Source: Desulfobacteraceae bacterium (GTDB taxonomy: Bacteria; Desulfobacterota; Desulfobacteria; Desulfobacterales; SKZT01). Taken from it: DNA of 64,000 bases. A program made the translations under genes and the position numbers. Each line of letters begins with the position of its first letter. Within the stretch, counting starts at the first letter, position 1. Below, piece by piece: positions 16,941-27,022 of the stretch. The stretch spans positions 1-64,000 of the forward strand of contig JAABTQ010000011.1 of assembly GCA_011389745.1 (NCBI GenBank), read 5' to 3'. Below the pieces are notes generated by a model. The model was not told the origin of the DNA and did no database searches. It saw only the letters and a list, made by a program, of their open reading frames with translations.

Positions 16941-18957
16941 TTTCGGGTATTTTGAAGAAGATAAACTGGGAAAGCCTTATGACATAAAGCTTCTTAAACG
17001 GCTTTACCCATTTTCAAAACCGTATCGGCATCTGCTTTTTGCCTCGGTGCTTCTGGTTGTTTTTATTACTCTGATGGATCTAGCCATCCCCTATGTGACT
17101 AAGGTTGCCATCGATCGTTATATCGTACCGGCATTCAAAAATGAAAATCCGGTAGTGGGTTTTTTAGAGACTGATTCGAAATCGGAACAAGGTTTGGATC
17201 GAATCTTTCAGGCTGATCTTTCCGACCCCGCTGTTGCATTAATTGTTAAAAAAAATCAAACACTTTTCACCCTTCATGAAAATACAGCGATCATAACTTT
17301 CGAAAATCTCGAAAAGATTGAAAAAGACGACCTGAAAGTGCTTCGCCGGAATGACTTGTCGGGAGTGAAACTCATTGCCGGGGTATTTTTAATCATCGTG
17401 CTGATCAATTTTGTACTGAATTTTTTCCAGGTGGTGATCATGGAATATACCGGACAGATGATCATGCACGATCTGAGAATGACCCTTTTTCAACACATTC
17501 AGCAAAGGTCTTTGTCATTTTTTACAAAAAATCCAGTTGGAAGACTTGTCACCCGTGTCACCAACGATGTCCAAAACATGAATGAACTTTTCACCTCAGT
17601 CATCACGTTTGTTTTTAAGGACTTATTTTTGCTGTTCGGAATTGCATTCGTACTACTGCTACTTAACTGGAAGCTGGCTTTGATATCCTTTGCCGTGCTT
17701 CCTTTTGTGGTGATCGGGTCTCTTCATTTTTCCAAAAACGCCAGGGAAGCCTTTCGGGTATTGAGACTCAAAGTTGCGGAAATCAACACCCGTATTTCGG
17801 AAACCATCGGAGGCATTCGTGTCATACAACTTTTTGGACGTGAATTAGAAAATTTCAAAGTTTTTGCGCGGATCAATCATGAAAATTATCAAGCTGGTAT
17901 GCGCCAGATTCATGTGTTGGGAATTTTTTTGCCCTTTATTGAATTTACGGGGGTACTTGCTGTTGCACTGGTGATTTATTTTGGCGGCCAAGGTGTATTG
18001 GGCGATACAATCAGCCTTGGCTCCCTGGTTGCCTTCATCTCCTATATGAAAATGTTTTTCAGACCTATCAGAGACATCGCGGACAAATATAACCTGCTTC
18101 AAAATGCCATGGCATCAGCGGAAAGGATTTTTCTCATTCTGGATAACAAAGATCAGGATGCTTCCGTAATGGTTTCCAAACCTGACCTTCAATCGCCTTC
18201 ATCCGAAACTCAGGCAATGGATAACTTGCAACAGATCGATAATATTCAGTTTAAGAATGTCACCTTCGACTATATTCCGGGTGAGACAGTGCTTCACCGG
18301 ATCTCATTGACAATCCATGCGGGACAGATGGTGGCTGTGGTCGGCCCTACAGGGTCCGGAAAGACCACCTTGATTCAGTTGATTCCCCGTTTTTATGACC
18401 CGGTCTCTGGAAATATTTTAGTGAACCGGAAAGATATTCGCCAAATCCCGACAAAGCTTTTGAGATCCAAAATGGCCATAGTCACCCAGGACCCCTTTTT
18501 ATTTTCCCAGAGCATTCGGGAAAACATCTTTTCCAACAACAACCATTTATCCGAAAAAGAAAGGGACCAAATCCTCGAGGCTTCCAACTGTAAAAGGGTA
18601 ATAGAAAGACTGCCCAAAGGAATTGAAACGGTCCTTTCCGAAGGGGGATTATCGATTTCAAGCGGTGAACGTCAATTGATTTCCATTGCCAGAGCATTTG
18701 CCCGTGACCCGGAACTTATTATATTCGATGAAGCCACGTCTTATATTGATTCGAATACCGAGGCACAAATCCAGGATGCCATGGCCAATCTCATGAAAAA
18801 CCGCACATCCATCGTGGTGGCTCATCGTCTTAGCACTGCCCGAAATGCTGATCAAATCATCGTAATCAACCACGGTCGAATTATCGAATCAGGCACTCAT
18901 AATGAACTCATGAGTAAACAGGGATTTTATTACCGTTTAAATCTACTTAAAATTTAA
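16930..18957 (+). CDS. ABC exporter half-transporter, catalytically complete partner (MdlB/LmrD type)
   Basis: The 675-residue protein has six membrane segments and a C-terminal ATPase with Walker A GPTGSGKTT, a variant signature SISSGERQLIS, and Walker B IIFDEATSYIDS with the catalytic Glu. An extra hydrophilic stretch of about 90 residues lies between membrane segments 1 and 2 (about residues 45-140), a periplasmic insertion typical of this subunit type. The ATG at 16930 overlaps the upstream stop; the longer frame starting at 16879 would run inside the first gene. It pairs with the preceding subunit. Confidence 0.92.
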   Translation: MQSDFGYFEEDKLGKPYDIKLLKRLYPFSKPYRHLLFASVLLVVFITLMDLAIPYVTKVAIDRYIVPAFKNENPVVGFLETDSKSEQGLDRIFQADLSDPAVALIVKKNQTLFTLHENTAIITFENLEKIEKDDLKVLRRNDLSGVKLIAGVFLIIVLINFVLNFFQVVIMEYTGQMIMHDLRMTLFQHIQQRSLSFFTKNPVGRLVTRVTNDVQNMNELFTSVITFVFKDLFLLFGIAFVLLLLNWKLALISFAVLPFVVIGSLHFSKNAREAFRVLRLKVAEINTRISETIGGIRVIQLFGRELENFKVFARINHENYQAGMRQIHVLGIFLPFIEFTGVLAVALVIYFGGQGVLGDTISLGSLVAFISYMKMFFRPIRDIADKYNLLQNAMASAERIFLILDNKDQDASVMVSKPDLQSPSSETQAMDNLQQIDNIQFKNVTFDYIPGETVLHRISLTIHAGQMVAVVGPTGSGKTTLIQLIPRFYDPVSGNILVNRKDIRQIPTKLLRSKMAIVTQDPFLFSQSIRENIFSNNNHLSEKERDQILEASNCKRVIERLPKGIETVLSEGGLSISSGERQLISIARAFARDPELIIFDEATSYIDSNTEAQIQDAMANLMKNRTSIVVAHRLSTARNADQIIVINHGRIIESGTHNELMSKQGFYYRLNLLKI

Positions 18958-19146
18958 GTAACCCTGCCATTTATAATGTTGAAAAATCGTCTTTAAAAAT
19001 ACACATTGCTCTTGATAATTTTGAAAACCCATGATAGGAATCACTCTTTATAAATGAAATATCAGATTAATCACTAAGGGCTGAAAAGTTATTTTATCGA
19101 ATTTACTGATATATCTGCAGTTTTTAAAATTTCTTGATAGCAGAGA

Positions 19147-19168
19147 TTCCGGCAAATAAATGCCGGAA
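19147..19168 (+). terminator. hairpin in the fhs leader (terminator or attenuator)
   Basis: TTCCGGCA and TGCCGGAA form a perfect 8-bp stem with a 6-base loop, followed by CTCATTTTTT. It sits 190 bases after the ABC exporter and 45 bases before fhs. It may end the exporter transcript or attenuate fhs; sequence alone does not decide. Confidence 0.5.
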
Positions 19169-19212
19169 CTCATTTTTTGCTAACTTTTTTAAAGTAGAGG
19201 AGGAATGGATCA

Positions 19213-20976
19213 ATGCCTTACGATGCGGTAAACATGCCTGACTGGCAGATTTCCGAAGAAGCGGAAAAAAACATGCCCACACCTGACGAATGGCAGGAAA
19301 AACTGGGTCTGACAAAAGATGAGCTCTTGCCTATGGGCAGACTGGCCAAATTGGATTTTCTCAAAATCATTGAACGTCTTAAGAATAAGCCTGATGGAAA
19401 ATATGTCGAGGTCACCGCTATTACCCCGACTCCGCTGGGTGAAGGAAAAAGCACCACTTCCTGCGGCTTGATGGAAGGTCTCGGGAAACGTGGTAAAAAT
19501 GTAGGTGGAGCCCTGAGACAGCCTTCCGGTGGACCGACCATGAACGTAAAAGGTACGGCAGCCGGCGGCGGAAACTCCTTGTTGATTCCCATGACCGAAT
19601 TTTCACTGGGGTTGACCGGTGATATCAACGACATCATGAACGCTCACAACCTGGCCATGGTCGCATTGACCTCCCGTATGCAGCATGAGCGCAACTACAA
19701 TGATGAGCAGCTTTCACGCCTGACCGGTATGCGCCGTCTCGAAATTGATCCCACCCGTGTAGAAATGGGCTGGATCATCGACTATTGTGCCCAGGCGCTC
19801 AGAAATATCGTTATTGGTCTTGGCGGGCGAACTGATGGTTTCACCATGCAATCCAAATTCGGTATCGCCGTTGGATCTGAATGTATGGCGATTCTGGCGG
19901 TTATTCGTGACCTTGCAGACCTGAAAGAAAGACTCAATAACATTACCGTGGCATTTGACAAGAGCGGCAAACCAGTGACCACCGGTGATCTGGAAGTCGG
20001 CAATGCCATGACCGCATTTATGCGCAACACCATCAACCCCACCCTCATGTGCACCGCAGAATATAACCCTTGCCTGGTTCATGCAGGCCCGTTTGCTAAC
20101 ATCGCTGTTGGTCAATCCTCGATCATTGCCGACCGCGTTGGTTTGAAACTGTTCGATTACCAGGTTACCGAGAGTGGATTTGCCGCCGATATCGGTTTTG
20201 AAAAATTCTGGAACGTCAAATGTCGTTTCAGCGGACTCAAACCCCACGTGTCCGTGTTGACCACTACTATCCGCGCCCTTAAGATGCACGGCGGCGGACC
20301 CAAGGTTGTCCCCGGCATTAAAATGCCTGAGGAATACACCAAGGAGAATCTGGGATTGGTCGAAAAGGGTTGTGCAAACATGATCCACATGATCGGCGTT
20401 ATCCGAAAAGCCGGTATCAACCCTGTGGTATGTATTAACCGCTTCTACACCGACACCGATGCCGAATGCGCCGTAGTGAAAAAGGCTGCCGAAGCTGCCG
20501 GTGCCCGATGCGCCGAGTCCAAGCATTGGGAACTGGGTGGTGAAGGCGCACTGGAATTTGCCGATGCCGTTATCGATGCCTGTAACGAAGAAAACGATTT
20601 CAAATTCCTGTATCCCACAGAGATGAAACTGCGTGACCGTGTCGCAACCATTGCCAAAGAAGTTTACGGTGCCGATGGTGTTGACTGGAGTCCCGAAGCC
20701 GAAACCAAGGCCAAAATGCTGGAAGCTGATCCCAAATACGCGGATTTTGCCACCATGATGGTCAAAACCCATCTGAGCTTGTCTCACGATCCGACAATCA
20801 AGGGCGTACCCAAGGGCTGGAGACTCCCGATCCGCGACGTTTTGATTTATTCAGGTGCCAAGTTCCTGTGCCCGTGTGCCGGAACCATCAGCTTGATGCC
20901 CGGAACCGGTTCCAACCCGGCTTTCCGAAGAATCGACGTGGATGTCAAAACCGGAAAGGTATCCGGCTTGTTCTAG
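19213..20976 (+). CDS. fhs: formate-tetrahydrofolate ligase
   Basis: Fhs makes 10-formyltetrahydrofolate from formate, tetrahydrofolate and ATP, in the methyl branch of the Wood-Ljungdahl pathway. The 587 residues are full length, with the P-loop-like [15 protein letters not shown], the family motif [12 protein letters not shown] and [26 protein letters not shown] lies 9 bases before the ATG. Codon choice here is richer in G/C at third positions than in neighbouring genes, fitting high expression. The gene stands alone between a hairpin and a strong terminator. It supports CO2 fixation or complete acetate oxidation through C1 folates, common in Desulfobacteraceae. Confidence 0.97.
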   Translation: MPYDAVNMPDWQISEEAEKNMPTPDEWQEKLGLTKDELLPMGRLAKLDFLKIIERLKNKPDGKYVEVTAITPTPLGEGKSTTSCGLMEGLGKRGKNVGGALRQPSGGPTMNVKGTAAGGGNSLLIPMTEFSLGLTGDINDIMNAHNLAMVALTSRMQHERNYNDEQLSRLTGMRRLEIDPTRVEMGWIIDYCAQALRNIVIGLGGRTDGFTMQSKFGIAVGSECMAILAVIRDLADLKERLNNITVAFDKSGKPVTTGDLEVGNAMTAFMRNTINPTLMCTAEYNPCLVHAGPFANIAVGQSSIIADRVGLKLFDYQVTESGFAADIGFEKFWNVKCRFSGLKPHVSVLTTTIRALKMHGGGPKVVPGIKMPEEYTKENLGLVEKGCANMIHMIGVIRKAGINPVVCINRFYTDTDAECAVVKKAAEAAGARCAESKHWELGGEGALEFADAVIDACNEENDFKFLYPTEMKLRDRVATIAKEVYGADGVDWSPEAETKAKMLEADPKYADFATMMVKTHLSLSHDPTIKGVPKGWRLPIRDVLIYSGAKFLCPCAGTISLMPGTGSNPAFRRIDVDVKTGKVSGLF

Positions 20977-21010
20977 TCAATTTTAATCAATTAAGTTGTA
21001 CTATATAAGT

Positions 21011-21045
21011 AAAAAAAGCCCGGGAATATTTTCCGGGCTTTTTGT
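21011..21045 (+). terminator. intrinsic terminator of fhs
   Basis: GCCCGGGAA (21018-21026) pairs with TTTCCGGGC (21030-21038) around a 3-base loop, with seven A before and a T-run after. It is near-symmetric, so it could work from both strands; it lies 35 bases after the fhs stop. Confidence 0.9.
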
Positions 21046-21176
21046 TTTTGACATTATCCTCGACCTTTCATTCAGCAGGAATAATTGCCATCCATGTCCT
21101 TTGCTTCTTGTTTGGTGCTGTTTATTATTTACCTCCTTGCGGGTCAGTTGATATCATCGTGCCCTCATGAAACCGG

Positions 21177-21264
21177 AGATTCTTCGGTCGCCTCGATTTT
21201 TAGCGGCAGTTAATCAAGGTATTGTCCATCAAGGCATTGTCTTTGTGCGAGTCTCAGAATGACA
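21177..21264. repeat. dispersed intergenic repeat fragments (GATTCTTCGGTCGCC / CTCAGAATGACA)
   Basis: AGATTCTTCGGTCGCC (21177-21192) and CTCAGAATGACA (21253-21264) are the two halves of a short element that recurs near 46161, 58640, 59074, 59294, 59420, 61793 and 61937, always outside intact genes. The rest of the 20977-21304 gap holds the fhs terminator and nothing else recognised. Confidence 0.6.
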
Positions 21265-21304
21265 TATTTTGAGACTGACAAAAAAGGGGGGGGATAAACC
21301 GGCT

Positions 21305-22180
21305 CTAAGGATTAATGCAATAAACAATAATTTTTGACGCCAATTTCGCTGCAGTATACTCAGACACCTGGCTACCTTTAATTTTGCATAGTTCGTTAAT
21401 ATCCGCCGCTACAACTTTTCGCTTTCTCCCCACCTGCTTGATAAGATTAACCACCTGCCGATATGAAAGCCCTCCCGGCTCCGGCGTACCTGTGCCGGGA
21501 ATCACTGAAGGATCAAGACCATCCAAATCAAGCGTTATGTAAACCACCTCAGGCAAATTTACCACCACATGATCGATCCATGAATCATCAAAGGGATCAA
21601 TCTTATGGGCATAAAAGGGAGTATAATCTCTTTCCCGGATCAATTGCGCTTCCTCGGGAGAAAAAGACCTTATCCCCACCTGAACAAAGGGCGTTTTGAC
21701 ATCATCGGCCAATCGCCGCATTACACAAGCGTGATTATAGGAACTCCCGTTCCACTCTTGCCTGAGATCGGTGTGTGCATCGATCTGAAGCACTCCTATC
21801 TGCGGATAAATTTCCTTTGCCGCCATAACAGGGCCGATGGTTATGGCATGGTCTCCTCCGAGGGACAATAGGAATTTACCAGCCTTGAGAACCCTCTCCG
21901 AGGATGATTTCATTTCAATTACAGCCTCTTCCGGAGTTCCCTCCGGAAATACCGGAGCCAGCGTATGGATGGGAATATTACTCCAATTAATGAAGGTTTC
22001 TTCATCCATGCTTTCCAATTGCTCGGATGCTTGCAGGATATAATAAGGTCCCTCATGGCTTCCTGAGCCATAGGAAGGAGCCTGTTCGTAGCATAGAGGC
22101 AAAACAACAACCCTGGCTTCATCAAAATCCGGAGGGTCGACTTCAATGCCCCCAAAATGGATAAAATCCAAATCGCGCAT
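21305..22180 (-). CDS. speB: agmatinase (agmatine ureohydrolase)
   Basis: The enzyme hydrolyses agmatine to putrescine and urea. The 291-residue protein has all ureohydrolase metal motifs: GGDHAITIG, DAHTDLR and DLDGLDPSVIPGTGTPEPGG, giving the His and Asp ligands of a binuclear manganese site. The frame extends 16 codons upstream, but the ATG at 22180 gives the usual N-terminus and lies 22 bases after the arginine decarboxylase stop. With that gene it makes a two-step route from arginine to putrescine. Family members acting on other guanidino compounds exist, but the neighbour favours agmatine. Confidence 0.92.
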   Translation of the reverse strand: MRDLDFIHFGGIEVDPPDFDEARVVVLPLCYEQAPSYGSGSHEGPYYILQASEQLESMDEETFINWSNIPIHTLAPVFPEGTPEEAVIEMKSSSERVLKAGKFLLSLGGDHAITIGPVMAAKEIYPQIGVLQIDAHTDLRQEWNGSSYNHACVMRRLADDVKTPFVQVGIRSFSPEEAQLIRERDYTPFYAHKIDPFDDSWIDHVVVNLPEVVYITLDLDGLDPSVIPGTGTPEPGGLSYRQVVNLIKQVGRKRKVVAADINELCKIKGSQVSEYTAAKLASKIIVYCINP

Positions 22181-22202
22181 GGGTATCACGTTACATTCAC
22201 AC

Positions 22203-22748
22203 TTATTTGACAAACAAAGCGGCTGCAAGGACCGTTGTCCACAGGTTTCCTTCAGCCCCTAAAGCTGCCTGGCTGGTATGCCAGGATTCAACAATTTTTC
22301 CTGACATTTGGTAAATATCCCTTCTTTCATCATAATCTTTGTCCGGATCAAATTCGATACCTAATGTATTGGCCAGCATGGATGCCGCCAGATCTTCGGC
22401 ATACTCCCCGGCCTCTTTCTCGGTCTGACCGAATCCATGATGTTCTGAAAGGTATCCGTATTTTCCGCTTTCAGCCGGAAGCGCCAACCCGATACTAGCC
22501 ACTATTCTTCTTCCGGGCTCATTGATCTCCTGCCTTGCCATAACACAATGGGTAATTTCTCCGGGCTCCAACCTGGGCAATCCTGTATCAATATCGACAA
22601 CCCTGCAGTGCGGCGGAAATATCGATGACACCGTTACAAGGTTCAGATGCGCAATTTTTGCATCGCGAAGGGCATTTTCAAATGATGCAAGTTTTTCCTT
22701 ATGAACACCGACCCCTTTTGTGAAAAACATATACCTCGGAACATACAT
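22203..22748 (-). CDS. pdaD: pyruvoyl-dependent arginine decarboxylase proenzyme
   Basis: It decarboxylates arginine to agmatine. The 181-residue proenzyme has the pattern of the archaeal/bacterial PdaD family, with [12 protein letters not shown] holding the self-cleavage site; by family knowledge the chain breaks between Ser41 and Ser42, and Ser42 becomes the pyruvoyl group. The second conserved stretch [21 protein letters not shown] lies in the alpha chain. AGGAGGAG is placed about 6 bases before the ATG. A good promoter lies upstream and agmatinase downstream on the same strand. Confidence 0.92.
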   Translation of the reverse strand: MYVPRYMFFTKGVGVHKEKLASFENALRDAKIAHLNLVTVSSIFPPHCRVVDIDTGLPRLEPGEITHCVMARQEINEPGRRIVASIGLALPAESGKYGYLSEHHGFGQTEKEAGEYAEDLAASMLANTLGIEFDPDKDYDERRDIYQMSGKIVESWHTSQAALGAEGNLWTTVLAAALFVK

Positions 22749-22817
22749 GATCGGCTCCTCCTGAAATTTCTTAAAATTAATGAATTCAAAACTTTCCCAA
22801 AATATAACCGAGCGAAT

Positions 22818-22846
22818 TGATTATGTGCAATACTCTTTTTTGTCAA
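22818..22846 (-). promoter_or_regulatory. sigma-70-type promoter of pdaD-speB
   Basis: On the minus strand TTGACA (22846-22841) and TAATCA (22823-22818) are 17 bases apart, leaving a leader of about 60 bases before pdaD. The rest of the 22749-23112 gap is AT-rich and shows no gene; it must also hold the divergent promoter of the CDF gene, which I could not place. Confidence 0.55.
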
Positions 22847-23112
22847 TTAAAATTATAGATTCTCAGAATGCCTGCCACGGCTTTTTCCAATTTCTCGATA
22901 ATTTTCCATGGATTCAAGTTTCCCGGAAAAACAAGTCACGATTGAAATTTAAACATTTCCAGGCTTATAGTAAAAAGCAGCATGATCTTTCTCCCTGGCT
23001 GACCTCAGAGTTTCCTTTATAACTTGCGAAAAACCTGTAATTGTATATATTCTTAATTTCTAAAAATAAACTATGAATAATAACTCATTTAAGAGGTTTT
23101 ACATAGCAAATC

Positions 23113-24123
23113 ATGATCATTAACTCAGATTCAAAACAGCTTTTCAAAACCAATTTTGCAACCATTTCTTTCTCCCTTTTGGTGGGCATCATTTTAATGT
23201 TTGTCAAATTTTATGCCTACAAAATTACGGGGAGTACAGCCATTCTCTCCGACGCCCTGGAATCAATCATCAATGTGGTTGCCGGAGCTTTTGCCATGTT
23301 CAGCGTTGTGGTGGCGGCAAAACCGCCTGATGAAGGCCACCCTTATGGTCACGGAAAAATCGAGTATTTTTCCGCTGGTTTTGAAGGCGCACTCATCATC
23401 CTTGCCGCTATCGGAATATTCAAAACCGGTATTTCATACATTCTTAATCCCCATCCCCTGGAATATCTTCAGCAAGGTATTTTTCTTCTGGTCGGAGCTT
23501 CGGCGGTGAATTTACTTCTGGCTCTTCTGCTGCTTCGTGTGGGAAAACAAAACCAATCCCTGGTATTAACTGCGGACGGAAAACATATTCTGACCGATGT
23601 TTATACCTCCCTGGGTGTATTGGCGGGCCTTTTTCTGGTCAATTATACAGGATGGTTCTGGCTTGATGGTGTTCTCGCCATCATTGTAGGCATCAACATT
23701 TTAATTACAGGAGCCAAACTGGTGCGACAATCTTTTGCCGGGCTCATGAACAGGGCCGAACCCGGTCTTTTGCAGGAAATTGCCGAACTTCTTATCTCGA
23801 GTCGGAAAGACATCTATATCGATGTTCATCAGCTTCGGGCATGGCGATCAGGAAACTTTGTTTATATTGATTTTCACCTGATTTTACCCCGGGATTTTGC
23901 CCTGGAATGCGCCCACCGTGAAAACAAAGCCCTCGAAAAAACTATTCAGGAATATTTCGGTGGTCAGGCGTCGGTCATGATCCATCTGGACCCGTGCGTT
24001 GATCGGGAATGTCCTCTTTGCGGCCAATCCTTATGCACTCTCAGGAATGCGCACCAAAATCTGATAGTCCAATGGACGCTGGTTTCCATGACTGCGGATT
24101 ATAACAATCAAGAAGCACTATAA
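23113..24123 (+). CDS. cation diffusion facilitator (CDF) family metal transporter
   Basis: This 336-residue inner-membrane protein should export a divalent metal such as zinc, iron or manganese in exchange for protons. It has about six spans; metal-site motifs are LSDALES in segment 2, HPYGHGKIEYF in the following loop, and HILTDVYTS in segment 5. The C-terminal cytoplasmic domain (about 210-300) is the ACT-like CDF dimerisation domain. An extra tail with DPCVDRECPLCGQSLC carries four closely spaced cysteines that may bind metal or sense it. The gene stands alone. Confidence 0.92.
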   Translation: MIINSDSKQLFKTNFATISFSLLVGIILMFVKFYAYKITGSTAILSDALESIINVVAGAFAMFSVVVAAKPPDEGHPYGHGKIEYFSAGFEGALIILAAIGIFKTGISYILNPHPLEYLQQGIFLLVGASAVNLLLALLLLRVGKQNQSLVLTADGKHILTDVYTSLGVLAGLFLVNYTGWFWLDGVLAIIVGINILITGAKLVRQSFAGLMNRAEPGLLQEIAELLISSRKDIYIDVHQLRAWRSGNFVYIDFHLILPRDFALECAHRENKALEKTIQEYFGGQASVMIHLDPCVDRECPLCGQSLCTLRNAHQNLIVQWTLVSMTADYNNQEAL

Positions 24124-24496
24124 AACCATAAGCGATAATGGGCATTAAATCGCACTCGATATGGTCACTAATTCGGACCATATAGATATTGACCTAACCC
24201 ACCATTCAGGATCTTATCAATTCCGACATCATCAAAGAAAATTTTTGCTGTCTGTAAATCACCCTTACCTTCAAATATCCTCAGGCAATCTTTCTGTTTT
24301 GTCAAAACCTGTTGACATATTGGCTCGGTATTGATTATCAAAGAGTTTAAGCATCTTGTCTTTATGTTTAAAAAATATTTCCGATGATCATCGTGTGTGA
24401 AGGGAAACACTGCGACCGGGGGGCGGCCTGACATGACGTCAGAGAGCCTTCTGTGTGGTGGTGTTGTCTGCGATAAATCTCTTTCAAAAGGCTTTG
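24124..24496. other. intergenic stretch without a recognised gene
   Basis: I see no supported gene. A minus-strand frame (24168-24524) is open but matches no family I know, has no Shine-Dalgarno and overlaps the start of the next gene. GACATGACGTCAGAG near 24429 contains the small palindrome TGACGTCA. Confidence 0.5.
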
Positions 24497-26371
24497 ATGA
24501 TGAAAACCGCATTATCAAAATCATGGGAAAAGCGTATAGTAAAACCTGAGGAAATGTTGCGTAAAATTAAGCCTGGTATGAACATTTTTCTCGGCACGGG
24601 CGCAGCCGAACCCAGGACATTGGTTCGCCGCCTTCTGGACAGCACCAATTATGATCTTCAGGACCTTGAATTAACCCAGCTGGTCAGTTTCGGTGATGCC
24701 ATATGCGTGGAAGAAATTTGTTATCTGAATTATCGTCTGAAGACATTTTTCGCAGGATGGGTCACCAGTGAGGCGATAACGGCGGGCCGTATCGATTTGA
24801 TTCCCAGCCGATTTTCAATGGTTCCCCGCCTGATCGATTCGGGTCTGATCCATATTGATGTCGCCTTTGTGCAGGTAACGCCGCCAAATGACGCAGGCTA
24901 TTGCAGTCTTGGGGTAGCGGTTGATGTGGCACGACTGGCCATGGAAAAAGCCGGTCTGGTCGTGGGAGAAATAAATGACAAGATGCCGTTCACATATGGG
25001 GACACCTTTGTGCCGTTGTCAGAATTTGATTTCCTGGTTCGTGCGGAATATCCACCTCATTATTTTGAACGCTGGCCTGTAACCGATGTTTTTGATAAAG
25101 CCGCCCAGCATGTCGCTTCACTGATTGATCACCGCAGTTGTATCGGTTTTTCCATCGGCCCGCTGTTTGACGCTCTCGCACCTTACCTGACCGAAAAAAA
25201 ACATCTGGGTATCCACTCCCCGTTTTTCACTGATGCACTCATGGATTTAGTCAACAGTGGAGCGGTGACTAATCGATACAAAGAACTCTACCGGGGAAAA
25301 TCCCTGGCTTCCTATGCACTGGGCACCAAAGAGCTATTCGATTGGCTGGACCATAATCCTCTGGTGGAATTTCAGGGAATCGATAAGGTGTACAATCCAC
25401 TTCAAATCGGACGAAACCCTCAATTCATCGCCATATTATCGGCCAGAAAAGTGGATCTGTCCGGTAAAATCGCTCTTCATATCGGAAAAGGAAACGTAGC
25501 AACCGGACCGGCCGAAGTGATGGATTTTTTTAGCGGTGCCCAGATTTCCCCCGGAGGGCGCTGCATATTCGCACTTTCTTCCAGAAATATAGAAGGCGAA
25601 CCCAATATTGTTTTTTCGATAAACCAATTCCCGAATCGGTTCAGCCTTCATGAATCCGTCGATATGATCGTCACGGAATACGGCTTTGCCAGTCTTACGG
25701 GACATTCTCTTCGTGAACGCGCCCAGGCACTTATTGATATCGCCCATCCGGATGACCGTCCCGAACTGATGGAGCAAGCTAAAAAAGCCAGGATTATCTA
25801 TGCGGATCAGATTTTTATCCCCGGGAGCGCCAGTTTGTATCCTGAGGACATCACCACAGAGCAAACGTTCAAGGGTGGAGTCAATGTCCGTTTCAGGGCA
25901 ACCAAGCCATCGGATGAAGAAGAAATGCGCCGGCTGTTTTACCGGTTTTCCGAAAAAGGCATGTATGAGCGCTTTTTCGGACGAATTCGCACTATGCCAC
26001 ATTCCAAAATGCAGGTATACACCAATTTGGACTGGAATCAGGTTATGTCTATTGTGGGGATTGCGGGAGTGCGGGGAAAAGGCAGAATCATTGCCGAGGC
26101 AAGATACATCAGGGAAAAACATCGCCCTTATGCTGAAGTTGCCTTTCTGGTGGATGAGGCATATCAGGGAATCGGTATCGGAAGCTATATGTATAAACTT
26201 CTCATGAAACATGCAAAGGAAAAGGGAATTCAGGGTTTTTCGGCCGATGTTCTTTTTTCCAACACCAGCATGATGAAGGTATTCAAAAAAAGCGCCGACC
26301 GCGTAAACGCCAGGCTTGAAAACGGAGTTTATGAACTGACGATACCCTTTGAACCCTCAACTATACCATGA
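24497..26371 (+). CDS. CoA-transferase/acetyl-CoA hydrolase-family protein fused to a GNAT acetyltransferase domain
   Basis: Residues 1 to about 455 resemble 4-hydroxybutyrate CoA-transferase and acetyl-CoA hydrolases (FLGTGAAEPRTLVRRLL, FVQVTPPNDAGYCSLG, VTEYGFASLTGHSLRERA). The C-terminal region (about 465-624) is a GNAT domain with VAFLVDEAYQGIGIGSYMYK, the acetyl-CoA-binding Q/R-x-x-G-x-G/A motif. In the transferase half, the position I align with the catalytic Glu of 4-hydroxybutyrate CoA-transferase (LGIHSE) reads LGIHSP (Pro242), so classical CoA transfer may be lost. The ATG at 24497 (or the adjacent one at 24500) is chosen over an upstream GTG. It may be a regulatory or protein-acetylating enzyme; the substrate is unknown. 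Confidence 0.85.
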   Translation: MMKTALSKSWEKRIVKPEEMLRKIKPGMNIFLGTGAAEPRTLVRRLLDSTNYDLQDLELTQLVSFGDAICVEEICYLNYRLKTFFAGWVTSEAITAGRIDLIPSRFSMVPRLIDSGLIHIDVAFVQVTPPNDAGYCSLGVAVDVARLAMEKAGLVVGEINDKMPFTYGDTFVPLSEFDFLVRAEYPPHYFERWPVTDVFDKAAQHVASLIDHRSCIGFSIGPLFDALAPYLTEKKHLGIHSPFFTDALMDLVNSGAVTNRYKELYRGKSLASYALGTKELFDWLDHNPLVEFQGIDKVYNPLQIGRNPQFIAILSARKVDLSGKIALHIGKGNVATGPAEVMDFFSGAQISPGGRCIFALSSRNIEGEPNIVFSINQFPNRFSLHESVDMIVTEYGFASLTGHSLRERAQALIDIAHPDDRPELMEQAKKARIIYADQIFIPGSASLYPEDITTEQTFKGGVNVRFRATKPSDEEEMRRLFYRFSEKGMYERFFGRIRTMPHSKMQVYTNLDWNQVMSIVGIAGVRGKGRIIAEARYIREKHRPYAEVAFLVDEAYQGIGIGSYMYKLLMKHAKEKGIQGFSADVLFSNTSMMKVFKKSADRVNARLENGVYELTIPFEPSTIP

Positions 26372-26413
26372 TTTATTTACGACTTGGGCACTGATCCGGC
26401 CAGGTGAAGCATT

Positions 26414-27022
26414 ATGAAGATACTAACAGTATCAGATATTGTAAGTCCCATGCTTTATCCTCGCTTTCAACAGGGACGTTTCCCAAATGTTGACCTGATT
26501 ATATCATGCGGAGATTTGCCACCGGAATATCTGACATTTCTTGTTTCCGTTTTTGATGCACCCATGTATTATGTGCGTGGTAATCATGATTTACGCTATC
26601 GGAACAAACCGCCCTCAGGCGGCATTAACCTGCATGGAAACCTTTTACATTTCAAGGGCCTTAGGATTATTGGGTTCGAAGGCTCCAGGTGGTACAACGG
26701 TGGTCCCATGCAATATACTGAACAACAAATGAAACGCATGACTGGAAAAATTCGCCCGTTGTTGTGGTGGAACCGGGGAGTCGACATTGTCGTCACCCAC
26801 GCTCCTCCCAGACATATCCACGATGCTGAAGACCTCTGTCACATGGGGTTTCAAATATTCCGTCAACTTATCGACCGATACCAACCCAAGTATTTTTTTC
26901 ATGGACATGTCCATGCAGTTTTTGACAATCCATCGGAACGTATCACAATTGTCAACAAAACCAATGTGGTGAATTGCTGTGGGTATTATTTCCTGGATAT
27001 TGAATCACATCAAAAATTCTAA
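26414..27022 (+). CDS. calcineurin-like metallophosphoesterase
   Basis: The 202-residue cytoplasmic protein has most motifs of the metallophosphoesterase fold: VSDIVSP at the N-terminus, CGDLPPEYL, GNHDLRY, VTHAPP and GHVH. The first motif is D-I-V rather than the usual D-x-H, so one metal ligand is missing or replaced. The family includes phosphodiesterases and nucleotide phosphatases; the substrate is not predictable. The next gene probably begins inside its 3' end, so the two are likely coupled. Confidence 0.85.
   Translation: MKILTVSDIVSPMLYPRFQQGRFPNVDLIISCGDLPPEYLTFLVSVFDAPMYYVRGNHDLRYRNKPPSGGINLHGNLLHFKGLRIIGFEGSRWYNGGPMQYTEQQMKRMTGKIRPLLWWNRGVDIVVTHAPPRHIHDAEDLCHMGFQIFRQLIDRYQPKYFFHGHVHAVFDNPSERITIVNKTNVVNCCGYYFLDIESHQKF

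Noticed and set aside
19714-20787. 357-codon open frame antisense to fhs
   Set aside because: It is a shadow of the highly biased fhs codons; it has no family motifs and no ribosome site.
24168-24524. Possible 118-codon minus-strand gene in the gap before the CoA-transferase fusion
   Set aside because: No ribosome site, no recognised family, and it overlaps the start of a strong gene.
25436-26212. 258-codon frame antisense to the CoA-transferase/GNAT gene
   Set aside because: It lies wholly inside a well-supported gene and has no recognisable domain.
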